NCBI GenBank assembly: GCA_951802425.1
Contig: OX637804.1
Coordinates: forward strand, 620,001 to 684,000
Origin: Clavaria fumosa
Taxonomy: Eukaryota; Basidiomycota; Agaricomycetes; Agaricales; Clavariaceae
Reading direction: 5' to 3'
DNA: 64,000 bases
How positions within the stretch are numbered: the stretch's first letter is position 1; the number at the start of each line of letters is the position of its first letter. Shown here piece by piece: positions 22,241-34,140 of the stretch. The notes beneath the pieces are model-generated. The model ran no database searches. It was not told where the DNA came from and saw only the letters and a list, made by a program, of their open reading frames with translations. The position numbers and the translations under genes are program-made.

Positions 22241-24199
22241 ACTACAGAGGGAGGATGAGGCGTGTCAAGGAAAGTGTCAGGCGCCGGCGTCAGAGAAAAC
22301 TGCAGAAAGCGCAATGCCGTCCCAGGCCCATTATCTATGAGCACTGGATGAGGCAGACTTTCAATCAGTCCAGAGGATCTTTGTATGGAAGAACGAACGA
22401 CAAAATAGCTGGGGATTCGCGAGTGCGATGCTGTTTGGTGTCATCTTCGGAGATTGCACGACCACCGAGAGATCCCGAAGGACAGATGGAATAGACAGAA
22501 TGTGAAGCGAAACACGGTTCAAGCCATCCCGGGGGTGGGGGGGGGGGGGAGGGGCGCCTAGGCGTTTGCGGACATTGTGTGGTCATCGGGTTCTGCACAG
22601 CACAAATATGAAATGCGGGACAAACCGCACCGACTTACTTCCACGTTTCCCCTATCGCTAGCGCAGGAGCCCGCGTTCGGGGGGTCGTCGTGCCCCCTGA
22701 CCTCGCCTTCTTGATGATCACTTCCTTTGTGTCAAGCCTCGCAGAGTCTCCGTGACGCCTGCCGAGCTGTCCGAGTTGTCGCCCGTTCACCGCGCCAGGT
22801 ACATCATCATCGCGATCGCCGAACAGGCGCTCACCTCGACGCACTTCCTATAAGTTAGTATAACGGTCTCGTGGCAGTACCTCCTGCATTTCCTGGGTGG
22901 AGGTCTGCAGGTTCAGCGCAAACTGCAACGTCGAGTTGATGTTGCGTGACAATGAGGAGGTTCTTACCTGCGCCATCCAACCTTACAGCCACCACACCCG
23001 ACTTAGAGCTGACAGCGGGATGCGGACAAGATCCGGAATAGAGGTACGGCAGATGCGACACCCATGGCGATGGCGGCGACACATGCCTGGACTGTCGTCA
23101 AAGTCATCATAGTTCACGTCGTCTGCCGTTCCCGCGACGGGCGCCCACATATGGTGAAGTTTGGAGTAGAAAGAATAATAGGACACGGAAGGTGCTCGAG
23201 TGCTTGGTGTTGTTCGTTAGCCAGCTAGAGCGACGTACAAGGAGATCCGCTCCTCACAACATTCTGGCATGTACTCCCCTCAACGGCGATCCAAACTTGC
23301 CAGTGTGCATTGGCACACCGCAACCACGCAGCGCCCGTAGCCATTATTCAGTATATCGTATGCATCGGCTGATGAATTGAGAGATGAGAGAACATTCAGT
23401 CAGCGTGAAGCGAATCACGCCCCACGGCGCCCACTCCGCATGTCGCATGCACTGTTTTGGGCCTTTGCAATGTCTCTCTTGATCTCTCTCATGCTGCTGT
23501 CCTTCGTCAACGTTTTCCCCTCGCCCTGCTTGGACCTACGCTCATGACGCCTACGTGTCCCATTTCAACGCCGCTCACAGTACGCGTGTTTACACACACA
23601 CCCATCAAGATGTCTCATGATTCAACCCCTCCAACATGCATTGGCAATGACAACGGCGAAGAAGATTGAATGGACTCGCCCACATCGGGTACATGCGCGT
23701 TTGTGTATGCGCATCCAATCTCCGGCCTTCCTGTTTCCTGAGGTTGCCCAGCAACAGCAGTGGCGACTAAAGCCCGCTTGACCCTGCGCTTCTCACCCAC
23801 TCATTTCTCATTTCTCAGCAAGGTCGTCCTTCTTTCATTCGCATGACTGCCTTGTTAAACAACTTTGCCAAGGACTTCATCGCAGGGTCGTAGACATTGG
23901 TCAACTGTCTACGCAGAAGTACACTTATTGATGCTGATAATTATCACAATGCCGGACCACAAAGTGATTACAGTAATCAGTATTATTTATTATAATACTG
24001 CGTTTCGTCATCCTGTTGTGTTCAGACGTTGCAGAGAGAAGGACATAGTATTTTTGCCAGACTCAAACAACGGGGACAGCTCTAGCTCTGGTATAACTCG
24101 GACGCCCTACAGTACTCGGACGGTGACAAGGGTAAAAAGACTGAAAGTGAAAGTGAGAATGATGATGATTTGTCTGTATAACGAGACGCACCAACCCAT

Positions 24200-24475
24200 T
24201 CAAGAGCTAGCAGTGCCGGTGTCTCCGGTCTTGGCCTCATCAGGGTCTCCTTTGGTGGAGGGGTCTCCTTTGGTGGAGGGGTCTCCTTCGGTGGAGGGGT
24301 CTTCGGTCTCGGGGTCTTCTTCGAGATTTAATTGAGTGATTGGCGCACTCGGGCCGTCTGGAAAAACAGGTCGGAATTGCGTGTAAACAAAACTCCACTG
24401 CTCCTCAACGGTCGTCCCCCATCTGCCGACAGGTTCAGCTGGTTCAGCTGGTTCAGAGTCGGGTTGTGATGACAT
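24200..24475 (-). CDS. Acidic repeat-tail protein, copy A (hypervariable)
   Basis: Minus-strand frame starting MSSQPDSEPAEPAEP (an upstream in-frame ATG exists at 24490). The tail has a six-residue repeat GDPSTK read from an 18-bp tandem repeat at 24243-24296. Copies in module B (57411-57094) and C (61597-61265) share upstream sequence and the TALDM/TAPDM-PS start but have unrelated acidic tails. It may be the last exon of a longer gene. Function unknown. Confidence 0.4.
   Translation of the reverse strand: MSSQPDSEPAEPAEPVGRWGTTVEEQWSFVYTQFRPVFPDGPSAPITQLNLEEDPETEDPSTEGDPSTKGDPSTKGDPDEAKTGDTGTASS
24243..24305. repeat. 18-bp tandem repeat (3.5 units)
   Basis: GGGTCTCCTTTGGTGGAG at 24243, 24261 and 24279 (one change), with a partial fourth unit. 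Confidence 0.9.
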
Positions 24476-24757
24476 GTCAAGTGCTGTCAAAATGATGCTG
24501 AGTGAGTGCTTGTAAAAACGGCGAGATAAATGAAGAGGGTCACCTTTGGCGTGGGTGGGGGGGATTGTTGCTTGCTTTCCTCCCTCCTGTTGTTCAATTT
24601 ATTATACATCTTACAAGGCGATACCCGGTCATGGGAACTCTCGCACAGGCGACCAATACGAAACTCGTCTTGGAACACCCATCTGCTAGCAAACCCGTTC
24701 CCCGTCTGCAGCCACGGTACTTGAAATCAGGAGAGTGTACGGAAAAACCCGGCACGA

Positions 24758-25097
24758 AAAATACGAACGACAAAATCGCCAGAGATTCGCCAGTGCGATG
24801 CCGTGGTGAAATCTTCGATTGCATGTGAACAACATGAAACACGGTATGAGACACGCCTCTGCTTTCGTCGCACACTCGTTTTAGGGCAAACGGAGTGCCC
24901 GACCGGGCTCCCCGGGCTTTTAGAGATGCAAGAAGGGCTACCGACTATGTAAATACATGCAACACGAATACAAGAAGCAGAAGGTAGAAACACAAAAATA
25001 GGGAGAGGTGGGTGGGCCGAAGAACTGATGAGTGATAAGTCTAGAGTAGTGAATGAGTGCGAAACGCAGAATGAGCGTAGTGTGTCCAGGGTACTTA
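24758..25097. other. Module A insert, left part
   Basis: Sequence not shared with modules B or C; no gene recognised. Confidence 0.4.
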
Positions 25098-25902
25098 CTA
25101 GAGAGTAGGGATGCCGCGGTCCGGTTAAGTCCGGTTCAGGCCTGATTTTTCTGAACCTGAGACCGGACTTTGCATCTGGTTCTCACTTTTGGCTGAACTT
25201 CAAACTGAACTTTTTAGAACTGAAAAAAGGGTCCGGTTCAGGTTCATCTAAGGTCTGAACCATGAACCGAACCGAGGAAGTGGCATCCAAATGAGATGGT
25301 GTGGCGTTAAAGAGAGCGGTCGAAAAAGAGTCTAACGCCAAACTCAATTCCAGAAAAAGCGGTTGGAATGAAAGTGAAAACTTATGAGGTCAGGCCTCAG
25401 GAACGAATGGCATCATCCATGATTCATGGAGGGTTGGCCAAGGAAGCAGGGTCAAAAATAGGGAGTCAAAAAGAGTCTAATGCTAAATGGACCGACATCA
25501 ATTCTAGAAAGAAAAAAAAAGAGGGAGAGGAGAAAACTTACGGGGTGAGGAATGAAGGGCATAGCTCCATCAACAAAATCAAAAGAGGTGGATGTGAAGA
25601 GTTGGTGTTAAGGAGGCTAATAGCGCAACAGGTAGGAAGGATGGGGGGCAGTCAAATGCATAGAGGGCGACATGGGGGGAGGAAGGAGGAGGGAACGTTC
25701 GAGAAGGTAACACTGTGACGATCTGTAAGTTCGGACTGGTCCGAACGGGTCCGCCAAATCTGGGCTTCGGCCGAACCCAAAACTGGACTTCCAGTTCGGT
25801 CCGCCCCCTGATCCGAATTTAGGACCGAACTTGGGTCCGGTTCCCTCAGGTTCAGGTTCGAACCTGGGTTCAGAACCGAACCACGGCATCCCTACTAGAG
25901 AG
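25098..25902. mobile_element. MITE-2 (hAT-type ends, 789 bp) with 8-bp target duplication
   Basis: Element 25106-25894, ends TAGGGATGCCGCGG and …CCACGGCATCCCTA. CTAGAGAG is duplicated at 25098-25105 and 25895-25902. Outer parts resemble MITE-1, but about 440 bp of unrelated sequence (25290-25735) lies inside, next to a degenerate GTGGCATCC. It is either a longer relative or a copy with a later insertion. Confidence 0.85.
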
Positions 25903-26261
25903 ACGCGAGTGACGAGCTAGCAAGAAGCGAAAGAGTCAGAGCGTATCTAGTAAGCCGCTGGGGGGTCAGCGTTGCAGCTGAGCACGGGCACGGAGTGCGT
26001 ACCGACACTGGGCTGCCTCAAGCTGGTGGGCGAAGGCAAACAGTGCGGAGAGGGGGCCGCGCGCACGGTCCTGTCTCAGCAAGTATCCGCTACGGGCCAT
26101 AGCACGAGTGCGGAGACGGCGCGACGGCAGCGGCAGCGGCATGGCGCTGGCAAACAAGCGACACTTGAGGCGGTGTCATTCGCATGCTGGGGCAGAGGCC
26201 TCAGAAAATGTTCCTTACCCTCGGAACCCAATTACTTCGACCAAAGGGGACCCACGAAAGC
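25903..26261. other. Module A insert, right part
   Basis: CpG-rich; no gene supported. Confidence 0.4.
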
Positions 26262-27112
26262 CGCAAGGCTTCTGCTGAGACATATATGAGAAACCTTATC
26301 CTCAAACAACACGCCAGATGACCTTCCCACGCTCCAGGAGTGTGTCGACATCCACAGTGGTTATCGCGTCGCCTCAAGCTGGCGCAGGGACTCTGGGACG
26401 GACTTGTAGAGTCGTCGTACTCTTTGACCTCGCCTTCTTGACGACCCCTTCCTTCGCGCCAAGCCTCGCAGAGTCAGTCCACGACACCTACCCTGTCGCA
26501 GATCAGGTGCTCGCACTTCGACGTGTTTCCTTTAGCGTTCTTATGGTAGTGCTTCTGGCATTTCCTGGGTGGCGGTCTGCAGCTTCAGCGCAAACTGCCG
26601 GCGTTACGTAACAACGAAGAGGTTCTCACCAGCGCCATCGTACCCTGACATAAGAGCTCGCACGCAAGGCCGCGCGCCATGGACAGCGGGATGCGGGTGA
26701 GATCCAAAATGGAGGTACGGCCGATGCGACGCCCATGGCGATGAGGGGACATGGAGCGCATGGCACATGAAGATGCCTTAGACTGTCGTCGGCATCACCG
26801 TTCACAATCGTTCCCTTTGCTGCTTATGCGAGGTTCTCGCGTCGGACGGCCCACATATCGTGAGGTCTGGAGTGGAAAAGACAGCAGGACACGAAGGACG
26901 CTCGAGTGCGATCTGGCCATTGGCAAAACCGCAACCACGCATCGCCTGCAGCTATACCGTTCAGCACACAGCAGGATTGTCGTCCTCGCGAAACGTGCTG
27001 TACGAGTCGGACGTCCCGGATTATTTGATGCAACCGTTTAGTATTACCATGGCGTGACGAAGAAGACAGCGAAGGCGCGGCGACGTGGCGTAGCAGCTCT
27101 AGTGGATCAGGC

Positions 27113-28600
27113 ACTTGACGAAGAGCATACCCAGATGCCTCGTCCCGACTCACTCGGATCCGTCTTGGGAGTTAATCACAGTGCAGCTGATTCACAGTGA
27201 TAGACTTACCCCCAACATCGTTAGCACAAGACTACAGGCCGAAGCGAACAGACGCGCCCAGGAGAAGGCCAGGAGCCAGACGGCCTTCCAGGCAACCGGC
27301 ACCCACGGTCGAGGACGAGGCCGTGGCGGCAACCAGCGAGGACGAGGGAGGGGCCAGGGAGCATCCGGAGGACGTGGCCCCCAACCAGAGGACGAATGCC
27401 GTTACTGCAAAGGCAAGGGACATTGGGTGAATGAGTGCCCACAATGAGAGGCTGACGAAAAGAAACATGACGCACCTGGCGGATCGGCTAACACGGCCAT
27501 CAGTGGGAGTCAAGACCTTGGCGATCGTGAGGTGGGCCGAGTCTACCTGGCTGCTGGATTGCAGGCCGTGGCTGGCGTCATACTTGATTGTGGAGTGACC
27601 GGCCACATGTTCTGTGTAGGGATGCCACGGTTCAGTTCTGAACTTTGGTTCAAACCTGAACTGGACTGGACCGAACCGAAAATGAGGTTCAGGTTCAGCC
27701 AAGTGGGTGAACTGAACCAAAATTTCAGTTCAGAAGCCCAAATTTGGGCGAACCATTACCTTATTTAGTAAAAGTCCGGTCCAACAAACCAGACTTGGAC
27801 TGAACTCAGGTTTAAGGTTCAGAATTTGGCCTGAACCAGACCTAAAGTCCGGTTCTGGGTTCGAAAAATTCAGCCCTGAACTGGACTTAACCAGACTGTG
27901 GCATCCCTAGTTCTGTGACAGGTCATACTTCATGTCCTACTCTACTGTGTCAAACCAAACAATATCGGTTGGAGATGCGAGAGACATACCTGTCGAGGGC
28001 ATAGGCAGTGTCCGCCTAAGAGTCCGGCTCCCCAAAGGACACAGGACAGTCACCCTACACAAGGTTATGCATGCTCTGAAGTTGGCTATGAACTTGGTCA
28101 GCTTAGGTGCACTCCAGCGAGAAGGGGCGCAGTACCGAAGCACAGAGACCGGGTTGGTTGTGATGCTGGGAAAGGATGAGTTGATGCATGGACAGCTGAG
28201 AGACAGACTGTACCGAGTGGACTGCATGCACACGAAGGCTGAGACGGCCACCGAAGCCGCCTTCGCGACCTCCTCAGGCGCAAGTATGCAAACGTGGCAC
28301 CGGCGGATGGGGCACCTACACCTGGAAGGGATTCGCGAGCTTTCACGAAAGGGGATGGTACATGGACTTACCATTTCGTCTAGCGACCACGACCGAGTGT
28401 GCGAGGGGTGTGTGATCAGTAAGTCCCACCGATTGCTGCTGCCGAAGATAAGTCAGACACGATACGAACGGATGGACCTTGTTGCCGCCGACCTCACAGG
28501 ACCGATGAAGGTCGAGACATGGTCCGGCATGCGATATGCCCTCGTCACCGTTGAGGTGAGCTCGCGATATGGGATTGTCCGCCTATTGAAGAGCAAGGGT
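27113..28600 (+). pseudogene. Copia-1 remnant: gag zinc knuckle, protease, start of integrase
   Basis: Gag C-terminus with RG-rich linker and CCHC knuckle CRYCKGKGHWVNEC (about 27400-27441). TGA at 27445-27447 stands where arginine is expected before EADEKKH. The protease active site reads DCG instead of DSG. MITE-3 splits GHMFC from DRSYFMSY, and removing 301 bp restores the frame exactly. The gag-pre-integrase domain follows (TWHRRMGHLHLEG, HHCC zinc motif ending CEGC), then the integrase start DLVAADLTGPMKVETW. It stops at KSKG where X2 begins. RT and RNase H are missing. Confidence 0.9.
27609..27917 (-). mobile_element. MITE-3 (hAT-type, 293 bp) with 8-bp target duplication, inside Copia-1
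   Basis: Element 27617-27909, same length as MITE-1 and inverted relative to it. GTTCTGTG is duplicated at 27609-27616 and 27910-27917. The insertion falls next to the protease domain of Copia-1. Confidence 0.94.
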
Positions 28601-29110
28601 AAGGAGCAACAGCAGCTGCTGCCGCTGCTGCTGCTATTGCTCCGCCGCCGCCGCCGCCACCACTGTTGCTGCTGCCGCCGTTGCTGCCGCCGCCGCTGCT
28701 GTTGCTGCCGCCGTCGCTGCCGCCGCCGCTGCTGTTGCTGCCGCCGTCGCTGCTGCTGTTGCTCCGTCGCAGCCGTTGCTGCTGCTGCCGCCGTCGATAT
28801 TGCTGTCGCCGCCGCCGCCGTCGATGTTGCTGTTGCCGCCGCCGCCGTCGATGTTGCTGTCGCCGCTGCCGCCGTCAATGTTGCTGCCGCCGCCGCCGTT
28901 GCTTTGCTGTCGCCGCCGCCGCCGCCGCCCCGTTGCTTTGCTGCCGCCGTCGCCGCCGCCGCCGCCCCGTTGCTTTGCTTTGCTGCCGCCGCCGTCAATG
29001 TTGCTTTGCTGTCGCCGCCGCCGCCGCCATGGTTGTTGCTGCCGTAGCCGCTGCTGTTGTTGCTGCCGCCGCCGCTGTTGCTTTGCTGCTGCTGCCACTG
29101 CTGCCGCCGT
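28601..29110. repeat. CTG/CCG trinucleotide block in X2
   Basis: GCTGCTGCCGCCGCC-type runs with long meaningless open frames on both strands. Confidence 0.9.
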
Positions 29111-29809
29111 CGTCGTCGATGCCGGAGGAGAAAGATAGGGAAAGGAAGGGGAGAGAAGAGAGGGAGGAGAGGGAAAGAGAGGAGAGGGAGAAGCCGCCCT
29201 CACCATCGCTCTGTAAATAATAAAAAATGAAAAGAATATGAACAAAAGGGGAGAGGACGCACCTGATGGACCCTCCCTGAGGGTGCCGCCGCCGTCGTTG
29301 TTGTGAGGAGAGAGAGGGGGAGAGGGCCGCCGCCGCCGCAGTCATCGCTGGAGGAGAGAGAGGGTGAGGGTGAAGGTGCCGCCATCGTCGTCGCTGGAGG
29401 TGAGGGTGAGGGTGCCGTCGCCGTTGTCGTCGTTGCTGGAGGTGAGGGTGAGGGTGCCGTTGTCGATGGGATAGAGGGAGGAGAGAGAGGGAGAGGAGAG
29501 GAGAGGAGAGGAGAGGGAGAGGGTGTCGCCGCCGTTGTTGTCATTGCTGGGGATGAGAGAGAGGGAAGGGAAAGCGAGAAGGTGCCGCCGCCGTCGTCGT
29601 CAGAGAGGCATGGGTGATGGTGGGAGAACGACAAGTTCAAGGCTCTGGGGCGGTGTCTGGACCCAGCTTATGTCCATAGTTGGACATAAGCGAATTGGGA
29701 CATAACTGGATTTGGACATAAGCGAATTTGGGCATACGAGGTGGTGTGATTTTCTCCTTTTTTTTTTCGTCACCACCACCGTAGCCTTCGTCGCCGCTGC
29801 TGCTTCCCA

Positions 29810-30655
29810 TCGTTGCGGCTGCCCTCGTCACCACAGCCCACCTCGCCCAGCCAGCCCTTGCCCCTTCGCCCCCTTCTGCCACCACCTGCCCCACCCTGTC
29901 GCTGCCTGCCCTCGCTCTGTCCAGCCTCGCTCTGCCTGCCCTGTCGTCGCCTCGCCCCGCCCTGCCGTTGCCCCGCCCTGCAATCGCCCTGCCCTGCCGT
30001 TGCCTCGCTCTGCTGTCGCCTCGCCCCCACCTGCCCTGCTCTGCCATCGCCCTTGCCCCACCCCGCCCTGCCGTCGCCCTGCTCTGCCGTCGCCCCCCTC
30101 TGCCGTCACCTTGCTCTGCCGTCGCCCCCCTCTGCTGTCACCTTGCTCTGCCATCGCCTCGCTCTGCCGTCGCCTTGCCCCGCCCTGCCCTGCCTTGTGC
30201 CACCCCGCCCCGCCCTGCCCTGCCTCACGCCACCCCGCCCTGCCGTCACCCCGCCTCGCGCCACCCTGCCCTGCCGTCGCCCTACCTCGCGCCACCCCGC
30301 CCTGCCCCTGCCTCGCGCCACCGTCGCCCTGCCCTGCCTCGCACCACCCCGCCCTGCCATCGCCCCACCTCGCGCCACCCCGCCCTGCCCCTGCCTCGCG
30401 CCACCGTTGCCCCGCCTCGCGCCACCATCGCCCTGCCCCTGCCTCGCGCCACCGTCGCCCCGCCTCGTGCCACCCCGCCCTGCCGTCGCCCCGCCTCGCG
30501 CCACCCCGCCCTACCGTCGCCCCGCCCTGCCGTCACCCCGCTCTGCCATCGCCCCGCCCTGCCGTCGTCTTGCCCCGCCCTGCCATCGCCTTGCCCTGCC
30601 CTGCCCTGCCCCTGCCTTGCCTTACCCTGCTGTTGCCTCACCCTGCCCCCCTTTG
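29810..30655. repeat. C-rich minisatellite (CCGCCCTGCCGTCGCC-like units)
   Basis: About 850 bp of degenerate 11-24 bp units such as GCGCCACCCCGCCCTGCC inside the MULE-like element, upstream of its gene. All reading frames are open; not coding. Confidence 0.9.
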
Positions 30656-30922
30656 TAAGTTCCCTCTACATTTATCATCCTTTTTCATTTGTATGACTAG
30701 CCCCCCTTCAGACCATCAGGCCCCTGCTCCTGTTTCTTTGTATTGGCCCCCCTTTTTGATTGCTCAAGTTTTTGTAAGCATTTTTCTATTCAACACCTTG
30801 TCTCCCAATAATCTGATGCCTCTTCATTTTAGTTGTCTCTTTGGCTTTGTTTCTTGCCCCCCAGGCTCACTTTTTCAATCTGTCAAGTAAATACTTTTGA
30901 AAAATAGAATAGAAACTGTGCT

Positions 30923-32688
30923 ATGCCAGGTGGAAGACCTGTAGGAAGTAGGAATGCCTTGGGGCATGCTGCAGGGGGTAGTCGGGAAGGAGCTGGGCGA
31001 AAGCCAAAGGCCAACACCGTTCCTTCTGGTGTGCAGAAAGGCCCTGTCTTGAAGAGTAGGCCAGCATCAGGTCCTCAGGACAAGTTCGAAAATCTCAAGC
31101 TGATTGGCTATGGAAGCGTGTGCGCAGATATATCCCAGAGAAGAACCTGCTTCACCACATTTTGGAGGAGTTCTTCAATGCCTGGGGTCCCATCAAATGC
31201 TCTGTCATGGGTCAGCCTCTGTTCAATGATGATTCATGGAAAAAAGCAAGAGCTGTTCTTCATGATGTAAAAATGGGCTGGATATCTGATCGAAAAGGAA
31301 TCCCACTGTACACACTACAAGGTCATGATCAACATGGACTTGCCCTTTACCATTGTATCAGAGGAACAAATTCTGTTGAGGGTGGTGTTCACAATCCCAT
31401 TCGCCGAAGCTTTGCATCATTGGGAGCCTCAGTAGAGTTGGCTGATTCATTAGTGGCTGACTTCAGACATCACCACAATGTCAATGTGGGGGTGTTTCAC
31501 AAGACTGGAGGAGTATACCATGGTCACTATGATCCATGGCTTGATCATGAAATCCTTCAGCTCAGAAGTGACATCTCATGGTCTCAAATCCCATCAGATA
31601 GTCTCAGACAACAAGATACAGATCCTCTTCAGTTTGCACAAACTAATGAGCAATTTGGAATTGCTAATATCCCTCTTATGTTGAGAATACAAAATGATTT
31701 TCTGGGACCTGAGGTTGTTGTTTCTAATGAGGAATGTGAAAGTCCTGGCATTATGCCTAGACTATCACACATCTATCCCATGAAGCTCCATTTGTCACAT
31801 CTTAAAGGAAGACAAAAGGATGTATACACATACCTGGCTACAGCCCAGCAGACTAGATTTGCTGTTACTCCAGTTCATACTCCTACTGAGTTTAAACTAT
31901 TTCATGCTGCTGTCTCTGTTGGGGGCAAGTGGTTTGTGTCTCAGGGTGAACCAAACTTTGATGCTATGGCACAATGGTGGTCTGAGAAAGCAAATGGCAG
32001 CACAATCTTTTACAAGCTCAGGGAACATCTGTCCACCTACTACAAGAGCTGGATAGAACATCAGCAGGGACTGTGTACCCTCATAGGAAGTGAGGCTCAG
32101 CGACGGCCCAACACTCACAGAATCAAGTCACAGAGTCATTTGGCAACTGTCTTAGCTGCTGCATCAAAACTACATCCTGGTGTAGAAATAGGGCATGGAC
32201 CCACTATTGTGGATGCCAATGATCAAAACATAGAAGCAGGAGAATGCGGCTCAATTGGAGAGCATGTTGGGATTCAAAGAGGAACTCCTCAGAATGCCCC
32301 AGCTGAATCTCAGTCTAGGAGATTATTAGCTGCTGAGCAAACCACCACTCCCATGGAAGTAGAAGAAGGCAGCTCAATCACAGAGAATATAGAGATTCAA
32401 GGAAGCACCCTTCAGAATACTTCATTTGAATCTCAGTCTGAAGCTGCAAAGCAAACCACCACTCCTCTTCTCCCAAAGCATCCACTGAGCTCTGGATCAC
32501 ACCAGTTCAATTCTGTGAATTGGTCTAGGCAAAGAAGAGTAAAGAAATGTGCTTTATGCAAACAGGCAGATTGTCCAGGAAGAGGTAACAGAAGACTCTG
32601 TCAAAATTCTATGGAGGTGAGTAAATATATATATACTATAACCTTTGTCTCATGTCAATCTCAGGTAGATTTTATTTTGTCCTTATAA
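30923..32688 (+). pseudogene. Transposase-like gene of the MULE-like element, centre deleted
   Basis: The N-terminal piece 30923-31090 starts MPGGRPVGSRNALGHAAGG (GRP core resembles an AT-hook). From 31081 a different frame continues as ADWLWKRVRRYIPEKN and runs open to 32688. The key segment RGTNSVEGGVHNPIRRSF resembles the TNNxxEGxH block holding the catalytic glutamate of MULE-type transposases. It is followed by ELADSLVADFRHHHN and GHYDPWLDHEI. A C-terminal Cys cluster (CALCKQADCPGRG) may bind zinc. The upstream catalytic aspartates are absent, so a central deletion joined the ends out of frame. I recall similar proteins as expanded in agarics, but cannot name the family securely. Confidence 0.6.
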
Positions 32689-32767
32689 AATGTATATAGT
32701 CAATTGTAAAAATACTTGTGTCCATGCATGTGCAGCGGACTCATAAAAGTGGCTGAAATAATAATGT

Positions 32768-32848
32768 CACAACCAGGGTTTGAACTCATGCACTTCTGTA
32801 CCACAGAGATAGTCCGTAACAGAGATAACCACTGAACTATTAGTACAA
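32768..32848 (-). other. tRNA-like Pol III boxes (decayed tRNA or SINE)
   Basis: On the minus strand TAGTTCAGTGG (32839-32829) fits the A box and GAGTTCAAACCC (32787-32776) fits the B box, about 50 bp apart as in tRNA genes. The acceptor arms do not pair cleanly, so it is not called a tRNA gene. Confidence 0.4.
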
Positions 32849-34032
32849 TTTTAATTCAGTCTTTCTAGGTCCCTATCACTGGAGTTTTTGATTAATGGGG
32901 CAGGTCCAGACATGACACCAGAGCCAAGTTCAACATAGCATGTGACGACTTTCTGAAGGTCGGAGTTTAAAATAAACACAACGCGGATTTGTTCCTGCGC
33001 CCTCAGTAAATGTGTATAAATCATGAAAATATTAATATACGCCATCCTAATAAGCATTTATATCCTATCAAAATTTGAAGGTAATCCATTCATTGGTTGT
33101 TGAGAACCCACAGTGTTGTCATGCTGAGTTTGAAATTGCAGGAACTTCGCACTTCACACTGCAGGCAAATGCAATGCTGACACAGCCTCACCCTGATTAG
33201 GCAGTACCCTCTAATAGTGAACCCTGAACTGAACTGCAAGTTCAGTTCAGGTGAGGAAGTGAACATCTGAGGACTGAACCAAAGCTTGGATTTAGTGACC
33301 AGTTCAGACTGAACTTTGACTGCACCATGGGGATCTTTGGCCATAAGGGTGCTCAAGCACCACACCTAAGACAACATTCATTCTAAGACCAACAGCAACA
33401 GCAGCATCAGCAGCAAAGCAGTGATGGTGGCAGAAATGCAGCAGCAGTGGCAAAGCAGTGACAGTGGTGGCAGCAGTGGCAGCTTGTCTTATACATCTTA
33501 GCCATCTTAGCTGTCTTATTTGATATGTAGCTACTTGTGTCAAGCTGGCTAAGGTGCTTTAAGCTGGCTAAGTTCAGCCAGTTTGGTTAAGAAAATTTGA
33601 AGTTTCCTGATGCAGCAGATTAAGTCATTTTAAGACATCTGATTAAGACTCTGCTGGTCATCTTCATGGTCTTGGCTTCAATGGCTTGGGTGCACCACTT
33701 CATTGAATCACATTTTAATATCTGAATGGTCTTAGAAAAGATATTACCTTAATATCTAGATGGTCTTAGAAAAGTTATTTTCTTAGGTTTAGATCTTGTC
33801 ATCTTGAGAAAGATGGAGCTGTACTTGCCACCTTATTTGGTCTTGGATTGGGTGGCACCCTCCTCTTTGTAATTACATCTGGATGGTCTTAGAAAATATA
33901 TTTTCTTAAGTTTAAAGCTTGTCATCTAGCCATCTTATTTGGTCTTGGATTGGGTGAAACCATTTCTTAAAATTACATCTCAACTTCTGGATGGTCTTAT
34001 GAAAGATATTATCTTAATACCTGGACAGTCTT

Positions 34033-34127
34033 TGATGATTATGATAACTTGGGGCAATGAGTGAGCACTAGAACTGATGTTATAGGTGATAGGTAAGTAA
34101 ACTAAGTAATAGAATAGAAATCCAACA
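34033..34127 (-). repeat. Copia-2 3' LTR (95 bp)
   Basis: TGATGATTATG… to …AAATCCAACA on the plus strand; 94 of 95 bases equal the other LTR. Confidence 0.95.
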
Positions 34128-34140
34128 CTCCCCCTCAAGT
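34128..34140 (-). promoter_or_regulatory. Copia-2 polypurine tract
   Basis: Minus strand reads TTGAGGGGGAG directly before the 3' LTR. Confidence 0.75.

Larger units (their letters stand above)
21320..27112. repeat. Segmental duplication, module A
   Basis: 21320-23870 matches 54162-56720 of module B almost throughout. 24470-24757 plus 26262-27112 match 57400-58570 (module B) and 61600-62755 (module C). 24758-26261 is extra here and contains MITE-2. The two halves of the module also resemble each other (for example GCGTGGTTGCGG near 23340 and 26930), so an internal duplication preceded the larger ones. Confidence 0.85.
29633..32933 (+). mobile_element. MULE-like DNA transposon derivative (3285 bp) with 8-bp target duplication
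   Basis: Element 29641-32925. AAGTTCAA occurs at 29633-29640 and 32926-32933. The left end GGCTCTGGGGCGGTGTCTGG and the reverse-complemented right end GGCTCTGGTGTCATGTCTGG pair well, and both continue with ACC. Subterminal GGACATAAGCGAATT repeats follow the left end. The uninterrupted X1 copy shows the empty site near 18804. The carried gene has a TNxxEG motif like MULE transposases, but its central part is missing. An 8-bp duplication alone would also allow hAT or Zisupton. Confidence 0.85.

Noticed and set aside
22540..22556. G-run as a functional quadruplex or regulatory site
   Set aside because: Length differs between module copies (shorter in module B, near 55370); looks like slippage.
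28613..29245. Leu/Pro/Ala- or Cys/Arg-rich proteins in the trinucleotide block of X2
   Set aside because: All frames are open in (CTG/CCG)n; the X1 homologue shows no frame conservation.
29712..30890. 392-codon Pro/Arg/Cys-rich frame
   Set aside because: C-rich minisatellite inside the MULE-like element; frames on both strands equally open.
32768..32848. Functional tRNA gene
   Set aside because: A and B boxes fit but the acceptor stem does not pair and no anticodon arm could be assigned.
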